From Hwanghaeella grinnelliae (GTDB lineage: Bacteria > Pseudomonadota > Alphaproteobacteria > UBA8366 > Aestuariispiraceae): DNA of 64,000 nt. The stretch covers positions 744,001 through 808,000 of the forward strand of contig NZ_SADE01000001.1 in NCBI RefSeq assembly GCF_004005845.1. The letters run 5' to 3'. This document shows positions 1-8,786 of this stretch, piece by piece. A program made the position numbers and the translations under genes. The notes below the pieces were generated by a model. That model saw only the letters and a list, made by a program, of their open reading frames with translations, did not search any database and was not told where the DNA came from. How positions within the stretch are numbered: the stretch's first letter is position 1; every line of letters begins with the position of its first letter.

Positions 1-1
1 A

Positions 2-1141
2 CCCTTCTCCGGAACCAATATCATCGGGCGTCGTCTCGACGAGGTCATGGAATATGAAGCTGCGAAAGACTCCATAGAACTCGACGCGCAAGTTCTCCGC
101 ACGAGGGAGCCAGGGGAAATCGAACGCGATGTACCCTATGTTGGCGAGACAACTCGAAGCGTGCGGATTCTTCGATTCCCGATTTTGGACGATGATGGCG
201 AATTGTTTGGCCTGGGCTTGTTTAATATCGACGTGACGGATCAACGTGCAGCCGAGCGTTTGCTAAAAGACACCAATGTGGAACTGGAGCGATTGGTCAG
301 CGACCGCACGTCCGAATTGGAAAATGCGAATGCCGAGCTGACGCGAACGCTGGATGAATTGAAGGCAACGACCGACCTGCTGATTGAATCGGACCGGATG
401 GCCTCGCTTGGGTCCATGGTCGCCGGCATGGCACATGAAATAAACACGCCGATCGGTGTAGGGGTTACGGCTGCCAGCCTGGTTCGGGACAAGGTCGATC
501 AATTGCAGAAAGACTTTGGGGCAGGGACGCTGACGCGGGACGGCATGACCGAATCCATGTCGGTCATTGACGAAGCGTCGGACGTGATGTTGCGCAATAT
601 GGCGCGCGCGGATGGCCTGATACGAAGCCTGAAACAGGTCGCCGTCGATCAAACCAATCTGGAAACACGCGATGTGCAGTTAGAGCACTATATTCGCGAC
701 GTTGAATTGAGTGTCGCCCCTGTATTACGAAAATCAGGTATTTCTATTGAAATCGACTGCCGGGCCGATCTAACCCTGTGTCTTCAACCGGGTCCTTTGG
801 CTCAGGTTATGACAAATATCCTGATGAATTGCGTCCATCACGCCTATCCGGAAGGCGAGGGTGGCCGGATAAAGATCACGACGGTGCTTTCCGATGACGG
901 TGTCGAAATCCGCTTTCGGGATTTCGGCGTCGGGATGGATCAGGAAACCGCCGGTCAGGCCTTCGTGCCATTTTTTACCACGCGGCGGAACAAGGGCGGG
1001 ACAGGACTGGGGCTGTCGATCGTCTACAACGTGGTGCGGTCGGTTCTGGGCGGCGATATCGCCTGTGAGAGCGTGAAAGGCAAAGGGACCCTCTTCATCG
1101 TCACCTTGCCGGCAAACTGCGTGGTCAATCAGACTGCATAA
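2..1141 (+). CDS. PAS-containing sensor histidine kinase, 5' end outside window
   Basis: The reading frame is open from the first complete codon at base 2, so the gene begins upstream of the window and the first internal ATG (47) is not its start. The visible part holds the end of a PAS domain (closing with a GLFNIDVTDQ segment), a coiled-coil linker, an H-box reading AHEINTPIGVGVTAAS, an N-box (NILMNCVHHAY) and G-boxes (DFGVGMD, GTGLGLSIVYNVV) of the HATPase domain. No receiver domain follows, so it should be an autokinase passing phosphate to a separate regulator. The H-box is nearly the same as that of the kinase at 51663-53714. Its 3' end overlaps the convergent TetR gene by 13 bases. Confidence 0.9.
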   Translation, partial: PFSGTNIIGRRLDEVMEYEAAKDSIELDAQVLRTREPGEIERDVPYVGETTRSVRILRFPILDDDGELFGLGLFNIDVTDQRAAERLLKDTNVELERLVSDRTSELENANAELTRTLDELKATTDLLIESDRMASLGSMVAGMAHEINTPIGVGVTAASLVRDKVDQLQKDFGAGTLTRDGMTESMSVIDEASDVMLRNMARADGLIRSLKQVAVDQTNLETRDVQLEHYIRDVELSVAPVLRKSGISIEIDCRADLTLCLQPGPLAQVMTNILMNCVHHAYPEGEGGRIKITTVLSDDGVEIRFRDFGVGMDQETAGQAFVPFFTTRRNKGGTGLGLSIVYNVVRSVLGGDIACESVKGKGTLFIVTLPANCVVNQTA

Positions 1142-1788
1142 ATTTTCAGGAAACGGTCGACGCCTTTCTCCGCAATCTCTTTGATTTCCTTCTGGCTTGG
1201 CGTGTCCTGAAGCCCGATCAGAAGCTTCAAATGGATCGGGTCTTTCACCATGGCGAGGAAGTGCCAGGCAGCCTGGTTAGGGTCGTCAATGTCAAGCGTT
1301 CCCAATTCGTGCTGACGGGCAAGATAGACCGACAATTGTTCCGTTAATTTTTTGGGCCCCTTTTCAAAAAATTCCCGGCCCAATTGCGGGAAACGGCTCG
1401 CTTCCCCGATGATGATGCGGAACAGGGCCACATCCGTCTGATCGGAGATCAAGGTCAGGAAACGGCAACCCAGCACCTGCAACATCTCGGCCATTTCCGG
1501 ATCGGGGCCGGTCGCCGTTTCGGCCTTTGCCATCATCACGTCGATCTGTTCCTGGATGGCCGCGCCAAGTACGCTGCACATCTGGGACATGATGCTGTCG
1601 AACAGCGCTTCCTTGCATTCGAAATGGCTATAGACCGTTCGTTTGGACACACCGGCGCGTTCGGCGACGGCGTCCATGCTGGTCGGACCGAAACCGGTTT
1701 CCAGGAATAGCTGCTTCGCCGCGTCGATAATGGCCAAGTGCTTTTCTTGGGAGCGGGGCGGCAGATCGTTGAATTCAGTTGCAAACAT
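1129..1788 (-). CDS. TetR/AcrR family transcriptional repressor
   Basis: A 219-residue protein with an N-terminal TetR helix-turn-helix at about residues 15-60 (AVAERAGVSKRTVYSHF is the recognition-helix region) and a helical ligand-binding C-terminal half of the type found in AcrR-like regulators. It is transcribed divergently from the RND exporter operon starting at 2097, the usual arrangement for a local efflux repressor. An inverted repeat at 2001-2021 in the shared promoter region is the likely operator. The ligand cannot be read from sequence. The 3' end overlaps the end of the upstream kinase tail to tail. Confidence 0.9.
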   Translation of the reverse strand: MFATEFNDLPPRSQEKHLAIIDAAKQLFLETGFGPTSMDAVAERAGVSKRTVYSHFECKEALFDSIMSQMCSVLGAAIQEQIDVMMAKAETATGPDPEMAEMLQVLGCRFLTLISDQTDVALFRIIIGEASRFPQLGREFFEKGPKKLTEQLSVYLARQHELGTLDIDDPNQAAWHFLAMVKDPIHLKLLIGLQDTPSQKEIKEIAEKGVDRFLKIYAV

Positions 1789-2000
1789 AAATGTATCCTA
1801 CACCAACTCGGCTGACCGCATCAGTAGCCATAGCACCGGGATTGGGCAAATCGGCATTTCCTTTCCGTCATAACATTGGTCGGCAAACGGCGGCCCAACG
1901 GCCGCTGTTTCGGTGATCGCCTTCGCAACAGGGTCATACGCGGCCAGGACCGGCACGGATAATATCGTCACAAAATTTTCCAATGGTAGGTCTTGTAAAG

Positions 2001-2021
2001 TAAACTATACGGGTTAGTTTA
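2001..2021. promoter_or_regulatory. Inverted repeat, candidate TetR operator
   Basis: TAAACTA (2001-2007) and TAGTTTA (2015-2021) form perfect 7-base arms around a 7-base spacer, inside the 308-base divergent region between the TetR gene (start 1788) and the exporter (start 2097). Size, symmetry and place fit a TetR-family operator controlling both directions. The rest of the divergent region shows no convincing gene. Confidence 0.6.
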
Positions 2022-2096
2022 TAGAAACGAAACCGTGTAGTGTACTTGTCCGCCAATTTTAAATGGGCGGCGGCATCGCCAAGGGAAGGGCTTCAC

Positions 2097-4493
2097 ATGT
2101 CGGCCAGGGAAGATTTAAAGGAAAATTTGATTGGTGCCGAAAGGGCCAAGCATGCGGGCGACACAGCGGTTGTCGCCTTCGCGAATTGGGTGATCCGTTT
2201 TCGATGGATCATCTTGTTGCTCAGTTTCATCGGCGCAATGGCAGCCGGCTTCGGCGGTCAATTCTTGGACTTTTCCACCAACTACCGCGTCTTCTTCAGT
2301 AAGGACAATCCCCAACTGCAAGCGTTCGAAACGATGCAGGATACCTATATTCGTGAGGATAATATTTCGATCGTCCTGCACCCGGATCACGGTGACGTCT
2401 TCACGCCGGAACTGCTCGCGGCGGTCCGCGACCTGACGGACAAGGCCTGGCAGATCCCGTATACGACGCGGGTCGACAGCGTGACGAATTTCCAGAACAG
2501 CTATGCGGCTGGCGAGGACGACCTTGTCGTCGAGGACCTTGTGCCTCTCGACACGCCATTGGATGAAGCGGACATCACCCGGATCAGGGAAACCGCCTTG
2601 TCCGAGCCTCTGATCGTCGACCGGCTGGTTTCTCCGGATGCGGATACGGTTTCGGTCAACGTGACCGTCACCTTGCCGCTGGAGACGGAGCTGGAAGTGC
2701 CGGCGGCTATGGAGCATGCCCGGGCATTGGCGACGGAATTCAGGGAAACCTACCCCGGCGTCACGGTCGCGGTAACCGGTTCGGTCGCGCTGAACCATGC
2801 CTTCACCGAGGCAAGTGTAGCCGATATGACCAACCTTATTCCATTGATGTACGGTATTCTGCTGCTGGTCATGGTCGTGCTGTTGCGGTCCATCAGCGGA
2901 ACGATATCCACGTTGCTGGTGATCGCTTTTTCCGCTGTCACGGCCATGGGGATCAGTGGTTGGCTGGGTGTTCAACTAACACCGCCTTCGGCCATCGCGC
3001 CAACCATCATCCTAACATTGGCGATCGCGGATAGCATACACATCCTGGTCTCCATGGTTGGCGGCATGCGCCAGGGCTTGGGGAAACGGGAAGCCATTGT
3101 CGAAAGTCTGCGGATCAACTTTCAACCGGTCTTCCTGACCAGTCTGACGACGGTCATCGGTTTCCTCAGCCTGAACTTCAGCGATGCGCCCCCGTTCCGG
3201 GATCTTGGCAACATCACCGCAATCGGGGTGACGGCGGCCTGGGTCTATTCGATCCTATTCCTGCCGGCCGCCATGGCGATCTTGCCCGTGCGGGTAAAAC
3301 CGCGGGAAGAGGAGACGGCGACCGCCATGGACAAATTGGCAGGCTTCGTCATCGGCAATCGCAAAGCCCTTTTGTTCGGCATGACCGGTGTCGTGGTGGT
3401 GCTTGGCGTGTTGGTGCCGCGGATCGAGTTGAACGACCAGTTCGTCAAGTATTTCGACCGCTCCATCGAATTTCGCCGGGATACGGATTATGCGATGGAG
3501 AATTTGAGCGGCATCTACCAGGCGCAATGGTCCTTGCCAGCTGGGGAATCCGGTGGGGTCAGCGATCCGTACTACCTGCAGACCGTCTCGGACTTCACCG
3601 ATTGGCTGCGGGAGCGGGACGCGGTTGTCCATGTTCAGTCACTGTCGGATATCTTCAAGCGCCTGAACAAGAACATGCATGGCGACGACCCGGCTTACTA
3701 TGCCCTGCCGGACGAAAAGAACCTCGCCGCCCAGTACCTGTTGCTGTTCGAAATGTCGCTGCCTTACGGGCTAGACCTGAACAACCAGATCAACGTCGAC
3801 AAATCCTCGGTTCGGATCGTCGCGACGCTTGAGAACATCACAACCGACGAGCTGCGGGCACTAGATGATGAAGCGAAGTCCTGGCTGGAACAGCGTCTGG
3901 CGGGTGGTTCCAAGCTGGACGCCAGCGGGCCGTTTGTGATGTTCGCCTATATCGCCCAACGGAATATCGAGGGCATGCTGCTCGGCACGGGCCTGGCCTT
4001 TCTGCTCATCTCCGCATCGCTTGTCGTGGCGCTGCGCAGCTTCCGGCTGGGTTTGATCAGCCTGGTGCCGAATCTGGTGCCGCCGATCATGGCGTTTGGC
4101 CTGTGGTCGGTGTTGGTGGGTGAGATCGGCCTGGCGTCCTCCGTCGTCACCGCCACCAGTCTGGGCATCATTGTCGATGCGACCGTGCACTTCCTATCAA
4201 AGTACCGGCGCGCCCGGGTGATGAACGGTGAGGATGCGGAAGGCGCGGTGCGGTATGCCTTTTCCACCGTGGGGACGGCCTTGTGGGTCACGACCGCGAT
4301 CCTGGTGGCCGGCTTCGCCATCCTCTCGTTGAGTTCTTTCCAGATCAATTCCGCGCTCGGTCAATTGACGGCGATCACCCTGGTCATGGCGTTGTTCGCC
4401 GACTTCCTGCTGCTGCCGGCCATCCTGATCCTCGTGGATGGACGGAAGCGTAAGGATGTACCGGACGCCGCCCTGGCCCAGGCCGCCGAGTAA
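2097..4493 (+). CDS. RND/MMPL family exporter (HAE3-like, COG1033 type)
   Basis: About 798 residues with the two-fold RND layout: a first membrane helix near residue 35 (FRWIILLLSFIGAM), a large periplasmic loop, a bundle of five helices near residues 220-390, then the whole pattern again with helices in the last 180 residues. Such proteins move lipids or hydrophobic compounds out of the inner membrane using proton motive force. ATG 2097 is chosen over the GTG at 2040 because an AAGGGAAGGG ribosome site lies 6 bases before it. It leads an operon with a LolA-like protein and an outer-membrane barrel, suggesting one trans-envelope pathway. Regulation is probably by the divergent TetR. The substrate is unknown. 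Confidence 0.88.
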   Translation: MSAREDLKENLIGAERAKHAGDTAVVAFANWVIRFRWIILLLSFIGAMAAGFGGQFLDFSTNYRVFFSKDNPQLQAFETMQDTYIREDNISIVLHPDHGDVFTPELLAAVRDLTDKAWQIPYTTRVDSVTNFQNSYAAGEDDLVVEDLVPLDTPLDEADITRIRETALSEPLIVDRLVSPDADTVSVNVTVTLPLETELEVPAAMEHARALATEFRETYPGVTVAVTGSVALNHAFTEASVADMTNLIPLMYGILLLVMVVLLRSISGTISTLLVIAFSAVTAMGISGWLGVQLTPPSAIAPTIILTLAIADSIHILVSMVGGMRQGLGKREAIVESLRINFQPVFLTSLTTVIGFLSLNFSDAPPFRDLGNITAIGVTAAWVYSILFLPAAMAILPVRVKPREEETATAMDKLAGFVIGNRKALLFGMTGVVVVLGVLVPRIELNDQFVKYFDRSIEFRRDTDYAMENLSGIYQAQWSLPAGESGGVSDPYYLQTVSDFTDWLRERDAVVHVQSLSDIFKRLNKNMHGDDPAYYALPDEKNLAAQYLLLFEMSLPYGLDLNNQINVDKSSVRIVATLENITTDELRALDDEAKSWLEQRLAGGSKLDASGPFVMFAYIAQRNIEGMLLGTGLAFLLISASLVVALRSFRLGLISLVPNLVPPIMAFGLWSVLVGEIGLASSVVTATSLGIIVDATVHFLSKYRRARVMNGEDAEGAVRYAFSTVGTALWVTTAILVAGFAILSLSSFQINSALGQLTAITLVMALFADFLLLPAILILVDGRKRKDVPDAALAQAAE

Positions 4494-4525
4494 CCGGATC
4501 AACTTCTATCACGAACAGGAAGAGT

Positions 4526-5368
4526 ATGAGGACAGACATCATGAACACGTCACGATACTGGTCAGGGTTGATCCTGGCACTGCTTATCACCGGCGCGGCG
4601 GTCGGCCTCGCCATCCTTTCCAACAAGGCCCATGCCGGCCCGGCGGAAGACCAGAAAGGTCTGGAGATCGCGCAGGAGATCGACCGTAGGGACCTCGGCT
4701 TCGGCGACAGCAAGACAGAGATGGAGATGATCCTGACCAACCGGACGGGCGAATCCAGCACCCGCAAGCTGCGGCTGGAAACCTTGGAGGTGCCGGACTC
4801 GGAAGAAGGGGACAAGAGCCTGACGATCTTCGATCATCCGCGCGACATTAAGGGAACCGCTTTCCTCAGTTTCACCAAGATCCTGGAGCCGGATGACCAA
4901 TGGCTCTACCTGCCGGCCCTGAAACGGGTGAAACGCATTTCGTCCGCCAACAAATCCGGCCCCTTCGTCGGCAGCGAGTTCGCCTATGAAGATCTGACCT
5001 CATTCGAAGTGGCAAAGTATTCATATACCTGGTTGCGGGACGAACCGTGCGGCGAGATGGACTGTTTCGTCATAGAGCGGATTCCGCAGTATGAGCGGTC
5101 GGGCTATTCGAAGCAGATCGCCTGGGTCGACGCCGCGGAATACCGCATCGTCAAGGTCGACTTCTATGACCGCAAGGACACGCTGTTGAAGACCCTGGAG
5201 AGCAGTGAATGGCAGCAATACCTGGACCAGTACTGGCGTCCGCACCGCATGCATATGGTGAACCATCAGACCGGCAAGGAAACCACCCTTACCTTCCAAC
5301 CCTATCAGTTCCGCGAAGGCGTCAATGAAGCCAATTTCAATCAAAGCCGTCTCGCGCGGTTGCGCTAA
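4526..5368 (+). CDS. Outer-membrane lipoprotein-sorting (LolA-like) periplasmic protein
   Basis: A 280-residue protein with an N-terminal membrane/signal segment (SGLILALLITGAAVGLAIL, ending near AHAGPAE), then a beta-rich region with the sequence pattern of the family annotated as outer membrane lipoprotein-sorting protein: EMEMILTNRTGESSTRKLR, a DIKGTAFLSF strand, WLYLPALKRVKRI and a C-terminal YWRPHRMHM segment. These proteins resemble LolA and travel with COG1033 RND exporters; a role in carrying a lipid or lipoprotein across the periplasm is inferred from that pairing. It lies 32 bases after the exporter. A start at 4541 is also possible. Confidence 0.85.
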   Translation: MRTDIMNTSRYWSGLILALLITGAAVGLAILSNKAHAGPAEDQKGLEIAQEIDRRDLGFGDSKTEMEMILTNRTGESSTRKLRLETLEVPDSEEGDKSLTIFDHPRDIKGTAFLSFTKILEPDDQWLYLPALKRVKRISSANKSGPFVGSEFAYEDLTSFEVAKYSYTWLRDEPCGEMDCFVIERIPQYERSGYSKQIAWVDAAEYRIVKVDFYDRKDTLLKTLESSEWQQYLDQYWRPHRMHMVNHQTGKETTLTFQPYQFREGVNEANFNQSRLARLR

Positions 5369-6587
5369 CGGTGTTGTCGCCACGGTCGTATTGGCCGTGG
5401 TGGCTTTTTCTACCAACAGGGCTTTGGCCCAGGACCCGTTGGAAATTTTCGGGGCGGAGGCGGAGTTCGCCGGTTCAACCTCGGCCGAGTTGCGGTTTTT
5501 TCCCGAAAGCCCGCAATTCACCGACCAGGACGACCGGAAGCTGGAGCTTTCCGTTGCGATCGAACCGGAATTCCGACTGTTTTGGGACAGGGAGCGGCTG
5601 ACCTTTATCCCTTTCTTCCGGTATGACCCGGCGGATCACGAAGGGCGCACCCATGGCGACATACGGGAACTCTCGCTTTATGTGGAACGGGACGACTGGG
5701 ACGTCACCGCCGGCATCGGCAAGGTGTTCTGGGGTGTCGCGGAAAGCCGCCACCTGGTCGACATCATCAACCAGGCGGATTTGGTGGAGAACTCCGATGA
5801 GGAGGACAAACTCGGCCAACCGATGGTGAACCTGAATCTGCTGCGGGACTGGGGGACGCTCGGCGTCTTCGTCCTGCCGGGGTTCCGGGAGCGCACCTTT
5901 CCGGGGGACGAGGCACGCCTGCGCGGCCCACTGCCTGTGGATACCGACAGACCGATCTATGAATCCGCCGCTGAGGAACATCACGTGGATGCGGCCCTGC
6001 GGTACAAGCAGGTGATCGGCGACTTTGATCTCGGCCTCAGTTACTTCCATGGTACCAGCCGGGAGCCGGAGCTGGTTCAGTCCATCGGCAGCGATGGCAG
6101 GCCCGTGCTGCGCCCGCGTTACGAGATCATCGACCAGGTCGGCCTGGACGTACAGGCGACCATGGATGCCTGGCTTTGGAAACTGGAAGCGATACACAGG
6201 TCGGGGGCCGGCGATCCTTTCGCTGCGGCGGTCGGTGGCTTTGAATACACGCTGTTCGGGGTGTCCGATAGCGCGGCGGACCTCGGCCTGCTCGCGGAAT
6301 ACCACTATGATGGCCGCGGTGATGATGCGCCGGCGACGATCTTCGACAACGATATCTTCCTTGGCACGCGCTTGGCCTTGAACGACACGGATGCGACCGA
6401 ATTCCTGGCCGGGGTGATCGTCGACCAGCGGGAGGGAGAGGTTCTGGCCCTGTTGGAGGCGGAGCGCCGAATTACCGAACGCTGGTTTGCCGAGGTGGAG
6501 GCACGTTTTTTCTTCAACGCCGACCGTGGGACTTCCGCTGTCCAGGACGATGGCCACGTTCTGTTGCGTATTTCCCGATATTTCTAA
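5325..6587 (+). CDS. Outer-membrane beta-barrel protein of the RND operon
   Basis: A 420-residue protein with a signal peptide (cleavage after about residue 36, NRALAQ|DP) followed by alternating amphipathic strands rich in aromatic and acidic residues, and a C-terminal phenylalanine (LLRISRYF) typical of BAM-assembled barrels. It starts inside the previous gene, overlapping by 44 bases, with a GAAGG ribosome site in front of ATG 5325; this implies translational coupling. The likely role is the outer-membrane end of the exporter/LolA-like route. I cannot place it in a named porin family. Confidence 0.8.
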   Translation: MKPISIKAVSRGCANGVVATVVLAVVAFSTNRALAQDPLEIFGAEAEFAGSTSAELRFFPESPQFTDQDDRKLELSVAIEPEFRLFWDRERLTFIPFFRYDPADHEGRTHGDIRELSLYVERDDWDVTAGIGKVFWGVAESRHLVDIINQADLVENSDEEDKLGQPMVNLNLLRDWGTLGVFVLPGFRERTFPGDEARLRGPLPVDTDRPIYESAAEEHHVDAALRYKQVIGDFDLGLSYFHGTSREPELVQSIGSDGRPVLRPRYEIIDQVGLDVQATMDAWLWKLEAIHRSGAGDPFAAAVGGFEYTLFGVSDSAADLGLLAEYHYDGRGDDAPATIFDNDIFLGTRLALNDTDATEFLAGVIVDQREGEVLALLEAERRITERWFAEVEARFFFNADRGTSAVQDDGHVLLRISRYF

Positions 6588-6633
6588 GCTTTGCATTTTT
6601 ACGTGCGCGTTACCCGTGGGGGGTAGGGCGGGG

Positions 6634-6660
6634 ACGGCGGCCTTCGGGCCGTCGTTTCCT
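6634..6660 (+). terminator. Hairpin terminator after the RND operon
   Basis: ACGGCGGCC (6634-6642) pairs with GGCCGTCGT (6647-6655), one G-U pair included, across a TTCG tetraloop, and is followed by a short T-rich stretch. It stands 46 bases after the barrel gene stop. Confidence 0.6.
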
Positions 6661-6799
6661 GATGAGGAGACCCTTATTCAGCCCTAGGAAAGCGAAAAAA
6701 TGGTAATGCCGGGTCATTTTAGCTAAATACAAGGCTATTGCTAGACTCTGTCGGGCGCGTGCTGCTACCCCATGGAAATTTGCGCAAAAATAGTAATTG

Positions 6800-7612
6800 A
6801 TGTGCTTCGATGTTTGGCAGAAAACTTCAAGTCGGCTTGATTCCGTTTCCATCGTTCGGGATACGGTCATTTTTCCGAATGTCGTTGATACCCGCTTCGC
6901 GTTTCTGTGGGCTTGGGGCGACGTGAACCGGTCGGATAACAGCCTGGACAGCAATGCCGATTTGCTGGGGCTGGTGACGGAAAGCGATTTCCGGGGGTCG
7001 ACGGTCGCGCTGGACGCATTCTACCTCATCTCCGAAGGCGACGATGACTCCGATGGCGTTTTCCTTGGCGCTTCTGCCATTCAGCGGATCGGTGAGTTCA
7101 ATACCGCCTTCTATGTAAACCAATCCATTGCGCTGGACCGTCGGCAGGTCACCGTCGATGACGGTACCTTGCTGTTCGGCGAGGTTTCCCTTACGCCGCT
7201 AGGGTCGCACAATCTTGTCTATGCGAATGCGTTTTGGGGCATCGACAATTTCTCGTCAGCTTCGCGCGGGGAAACCAATGGCGGCCCAATCGGCCGCGTT
7301 GGTCTGCTGTTCGCCAGTTCCGGTATCGGAACCTATCCGGCCGCACTCGGCAACGGCGTTGAAGACGCCATCGGCGGGGCCGTCGGCTACCAGATGCTGT
7401 TCAACGACGACAAAACCCAACTGGTCGGCGAATTGGGTTTCGTGGAAACCACTGACGACGACTCGTCTGTTCAAAACGGCATCGGGGCGGGTGTCCGCTT
7501 CCAGCACAAATTCGCCGAACGCTATCTGTTCCAGGTCGATGGATTCGTGGCGGACCGTGAACGCGCGGACGAGACCTATGGCATCAAGTCGGAATGGCGG
7601 GTTCAATTCTGA
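6800..7612 (+). pseudogene. Beta-barrel protein remnant without signal peptide
   Basis: The open frame encodes about 270 residues that from roughly residue 30 onward look like outer-membrane strands (alternating hydrophobic residues with Gly and Asp-rich turns) and end in EWRVQF, a normal barrel C-terminus. The N-terminus (MCFDVWQKTSSRLDS) is not a signal peptide, no good ribosome site precedes ATG 6800 or TTG 6797, and no signal peptide was found in the other upstream frames. The simplest reading is the 3' part of a barrel gene that lost its 5' end. It could also be a short unusual gene with a misjudged start. It lies behind the terminator of the RND operon, so it is probably not expressed with it. 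Confidence 0.5.
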
Positions 7613-7653
7613 TCTGTCAGGGGCTGTAGGGCCGACTGGGTCGACGGCGTCGC

Positions 7654-7684
7654 AAAAAAGAAAGGGCCGCTCGAAAGCGGCCCT
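7654..7684 (-). terminator. Rho-independent terminator of the CTERM gene
   Basis: A 9-base perfect stem (7663-7671 with 7676-7684) closes a four-base loop. On the minus strand it is followed by TTTCTTTTTT, so it serves the gene ending at 7733, 49 bases upstream of it. Confidence 0.85.
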
Positions 7685-7732
7685 CTCCGTCGTCGGGGTT
7701 CAACTCTCCCCAGTAAACTGAAAGCGTAACGC

Positions 7733-8608
7733 CTAAGCGTTCCGGCGGCGCAAGCGTGCCGCGCCCAAACCGGCAAGGCCGGTCAGCAGGAACAGCGCCG
7801 CGCCCGGCACGGGAACAACGGCCGTATTCTCGAAATCGTAGTCCAGGTTGATGCTGCCGCTGGTGAATTGGACATCGTCGAAGAAGGCTGTCTGCCCCTG
7901 ATTGGACGTGCCGACCCCGATGGAAATGCCGAGGATTGTAGCGTCCAACAGGTCGCCGCCAAACAAATCGGACCAGTCCTGAAGCGTAAACGCATCGCTG
8001 CCGTCACCGAACAGGTTGCCGGCATTGTATATGCCTGTATGCCAGAAGGTGCCGCTATCGCCGGAGATATCGGCGGTAATCCACTGATCGGTGGGGACAG
8101 CATCCGAATTGCCGAGTGTGCCTAGATTCCAGGTGGGTTCGTAAATGAAGGTCGTAAACCCATCATTCGGGCCGCTTGCCGCTAGATTGGCGGTCTCCGA
8201 TATATTGGTGTCCAGGACCGTGATCTTGATCGCTGCCGCCGCAAAGGCATTGAGATCACCGGTGCTGTCCTTGAAATAGCTGTAGCTGAGACTGCCGCCG
8301 GTGGTTAGGAAATCGCCGACCGTGCCGTACCCGCCGGTCCGTGTGATGCCAACTTCCGCTTTGTCTGTGTTGCTTGCGCCGGTTGTCAGCTTTGCCGCGC
8401 CTGTGGGTAGCGGTTGATCGTTTTCCAGCGCGCCGCCTTCGCCCGTCAGATCGACGATATCCGCGGTACCGTTGTCGCGGACGTCGGACAGGAACCACGC
8501 GTCGTCCGTCGTGAAGGTCGCGTCGAATGCGTTCACGGTTTCCGCATTACCCGGTGACGCCAGCACGATGCCCGCCACGCCCAGCAATGCTGCGATTTTG
8601 ACCTTCAT
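7733..8608 (-). CDS. VPxPA-CTERM (PEP-CTERM type) secreted surface protein
   Basis: A 291-residue secreted protein: signal peptide (MKVKIAALLGVAGIVLASPGNA), an Asp/Thr/Gly-rich beta-sandwich-like body without catalytic motifs, and a C-terminal sorting tail made of VPVPGAALF, a hydrophobic helix and RLRRRNA. That tail matches the VPLPA-CTERM variant of exosortase/rhombosortase signals. ATG 8608 is preferred to the upstream in-frame TTG at 8620 because a GGAGGA ribosome site (8613-8618) stands in front of it. No sorting enzyme is encoded in the window. Function of the body is unknown; extracellular matrix or surface display is the usual inference. Confidence 0.8.
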   Translation of the reverse strand: MKVKIAALLGVAGIVLASPGNAETVNAFDATFTTDDAWFLSDVRDNGTADIVDLTGEGGALENDQPLPTGAAKLTTGASNTDKAEVGITRTGGYGTVGDFLTTGGSLSYSYFKDSTGDLNAFAAAAIKITVLDTNISETANLAASGPNDGFTTFIYEPTWNLGTLGNSDAVPTDQWITADISGDSGTFWHTGIYNAGNLFGDGSDAFTLQDWSDLFGGDLLDATILGISIGVGTSNQGQTAFFDDVQFTSGSINLDYDFENTAVVPVPGAALFLLTGLAGLGAARLRRRNA

Positions 8609-8637
8609 CTTTTCCTCCAAACGAAAACTTATTTACA

Positions 8638-8649
8638 GTGATATATCAC
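8638..8649. promoter_or_regulatory. Palindrome upstream of the CTERM gene
   Basis: GTGATATATCAC is a perfect 12-base palindrome 30 bases before the start codon at 8608. Its place suits an operator or part of the promoter; no binding protein can be named. Confidence 0.35.
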
Positions 8650-8698
8650 GTACCAGTAAAGCATGATGCGCCCGGGCGCGTGTCAACGAACAGCCCCT

Positions 8699-8714
8699 GT
8701 TTTGTAAACAAAAC
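8699..8714. promoter_or_regulatory. Second palindrome in the same intergenic region
   Basis: GTTTTGT and ACAAAAC form perfect 7-base arms around AA. It lies between the CTERM gene start and the end of the CDP-alcohol transferase gene, with no T-run on either side, so it looks more like a protein site than a terminator. Confidence 0.3.
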
Positions 8715-8786
8715 GGCCGATTTTTTAACGTCAGTACACTGTTTCTGCTTGGGGTTATTCAGGTCTGAGGGGGCCTGGTTGGTGGG

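Noticed and set aside
1798-1983. Small minus-strand frame (61 codons) upstream of the TetR gene
   Set aside because: No ribosome site and no protein-like pattern; the region is better read as the divergent promoter.
5475-6596. Long minus-strand frame (373 codons) opposite the barrel gene
   Set aside because: Composition is that of a GC-rich antisense shadow and the plus-strand gene has a signal peptide and barrel features.
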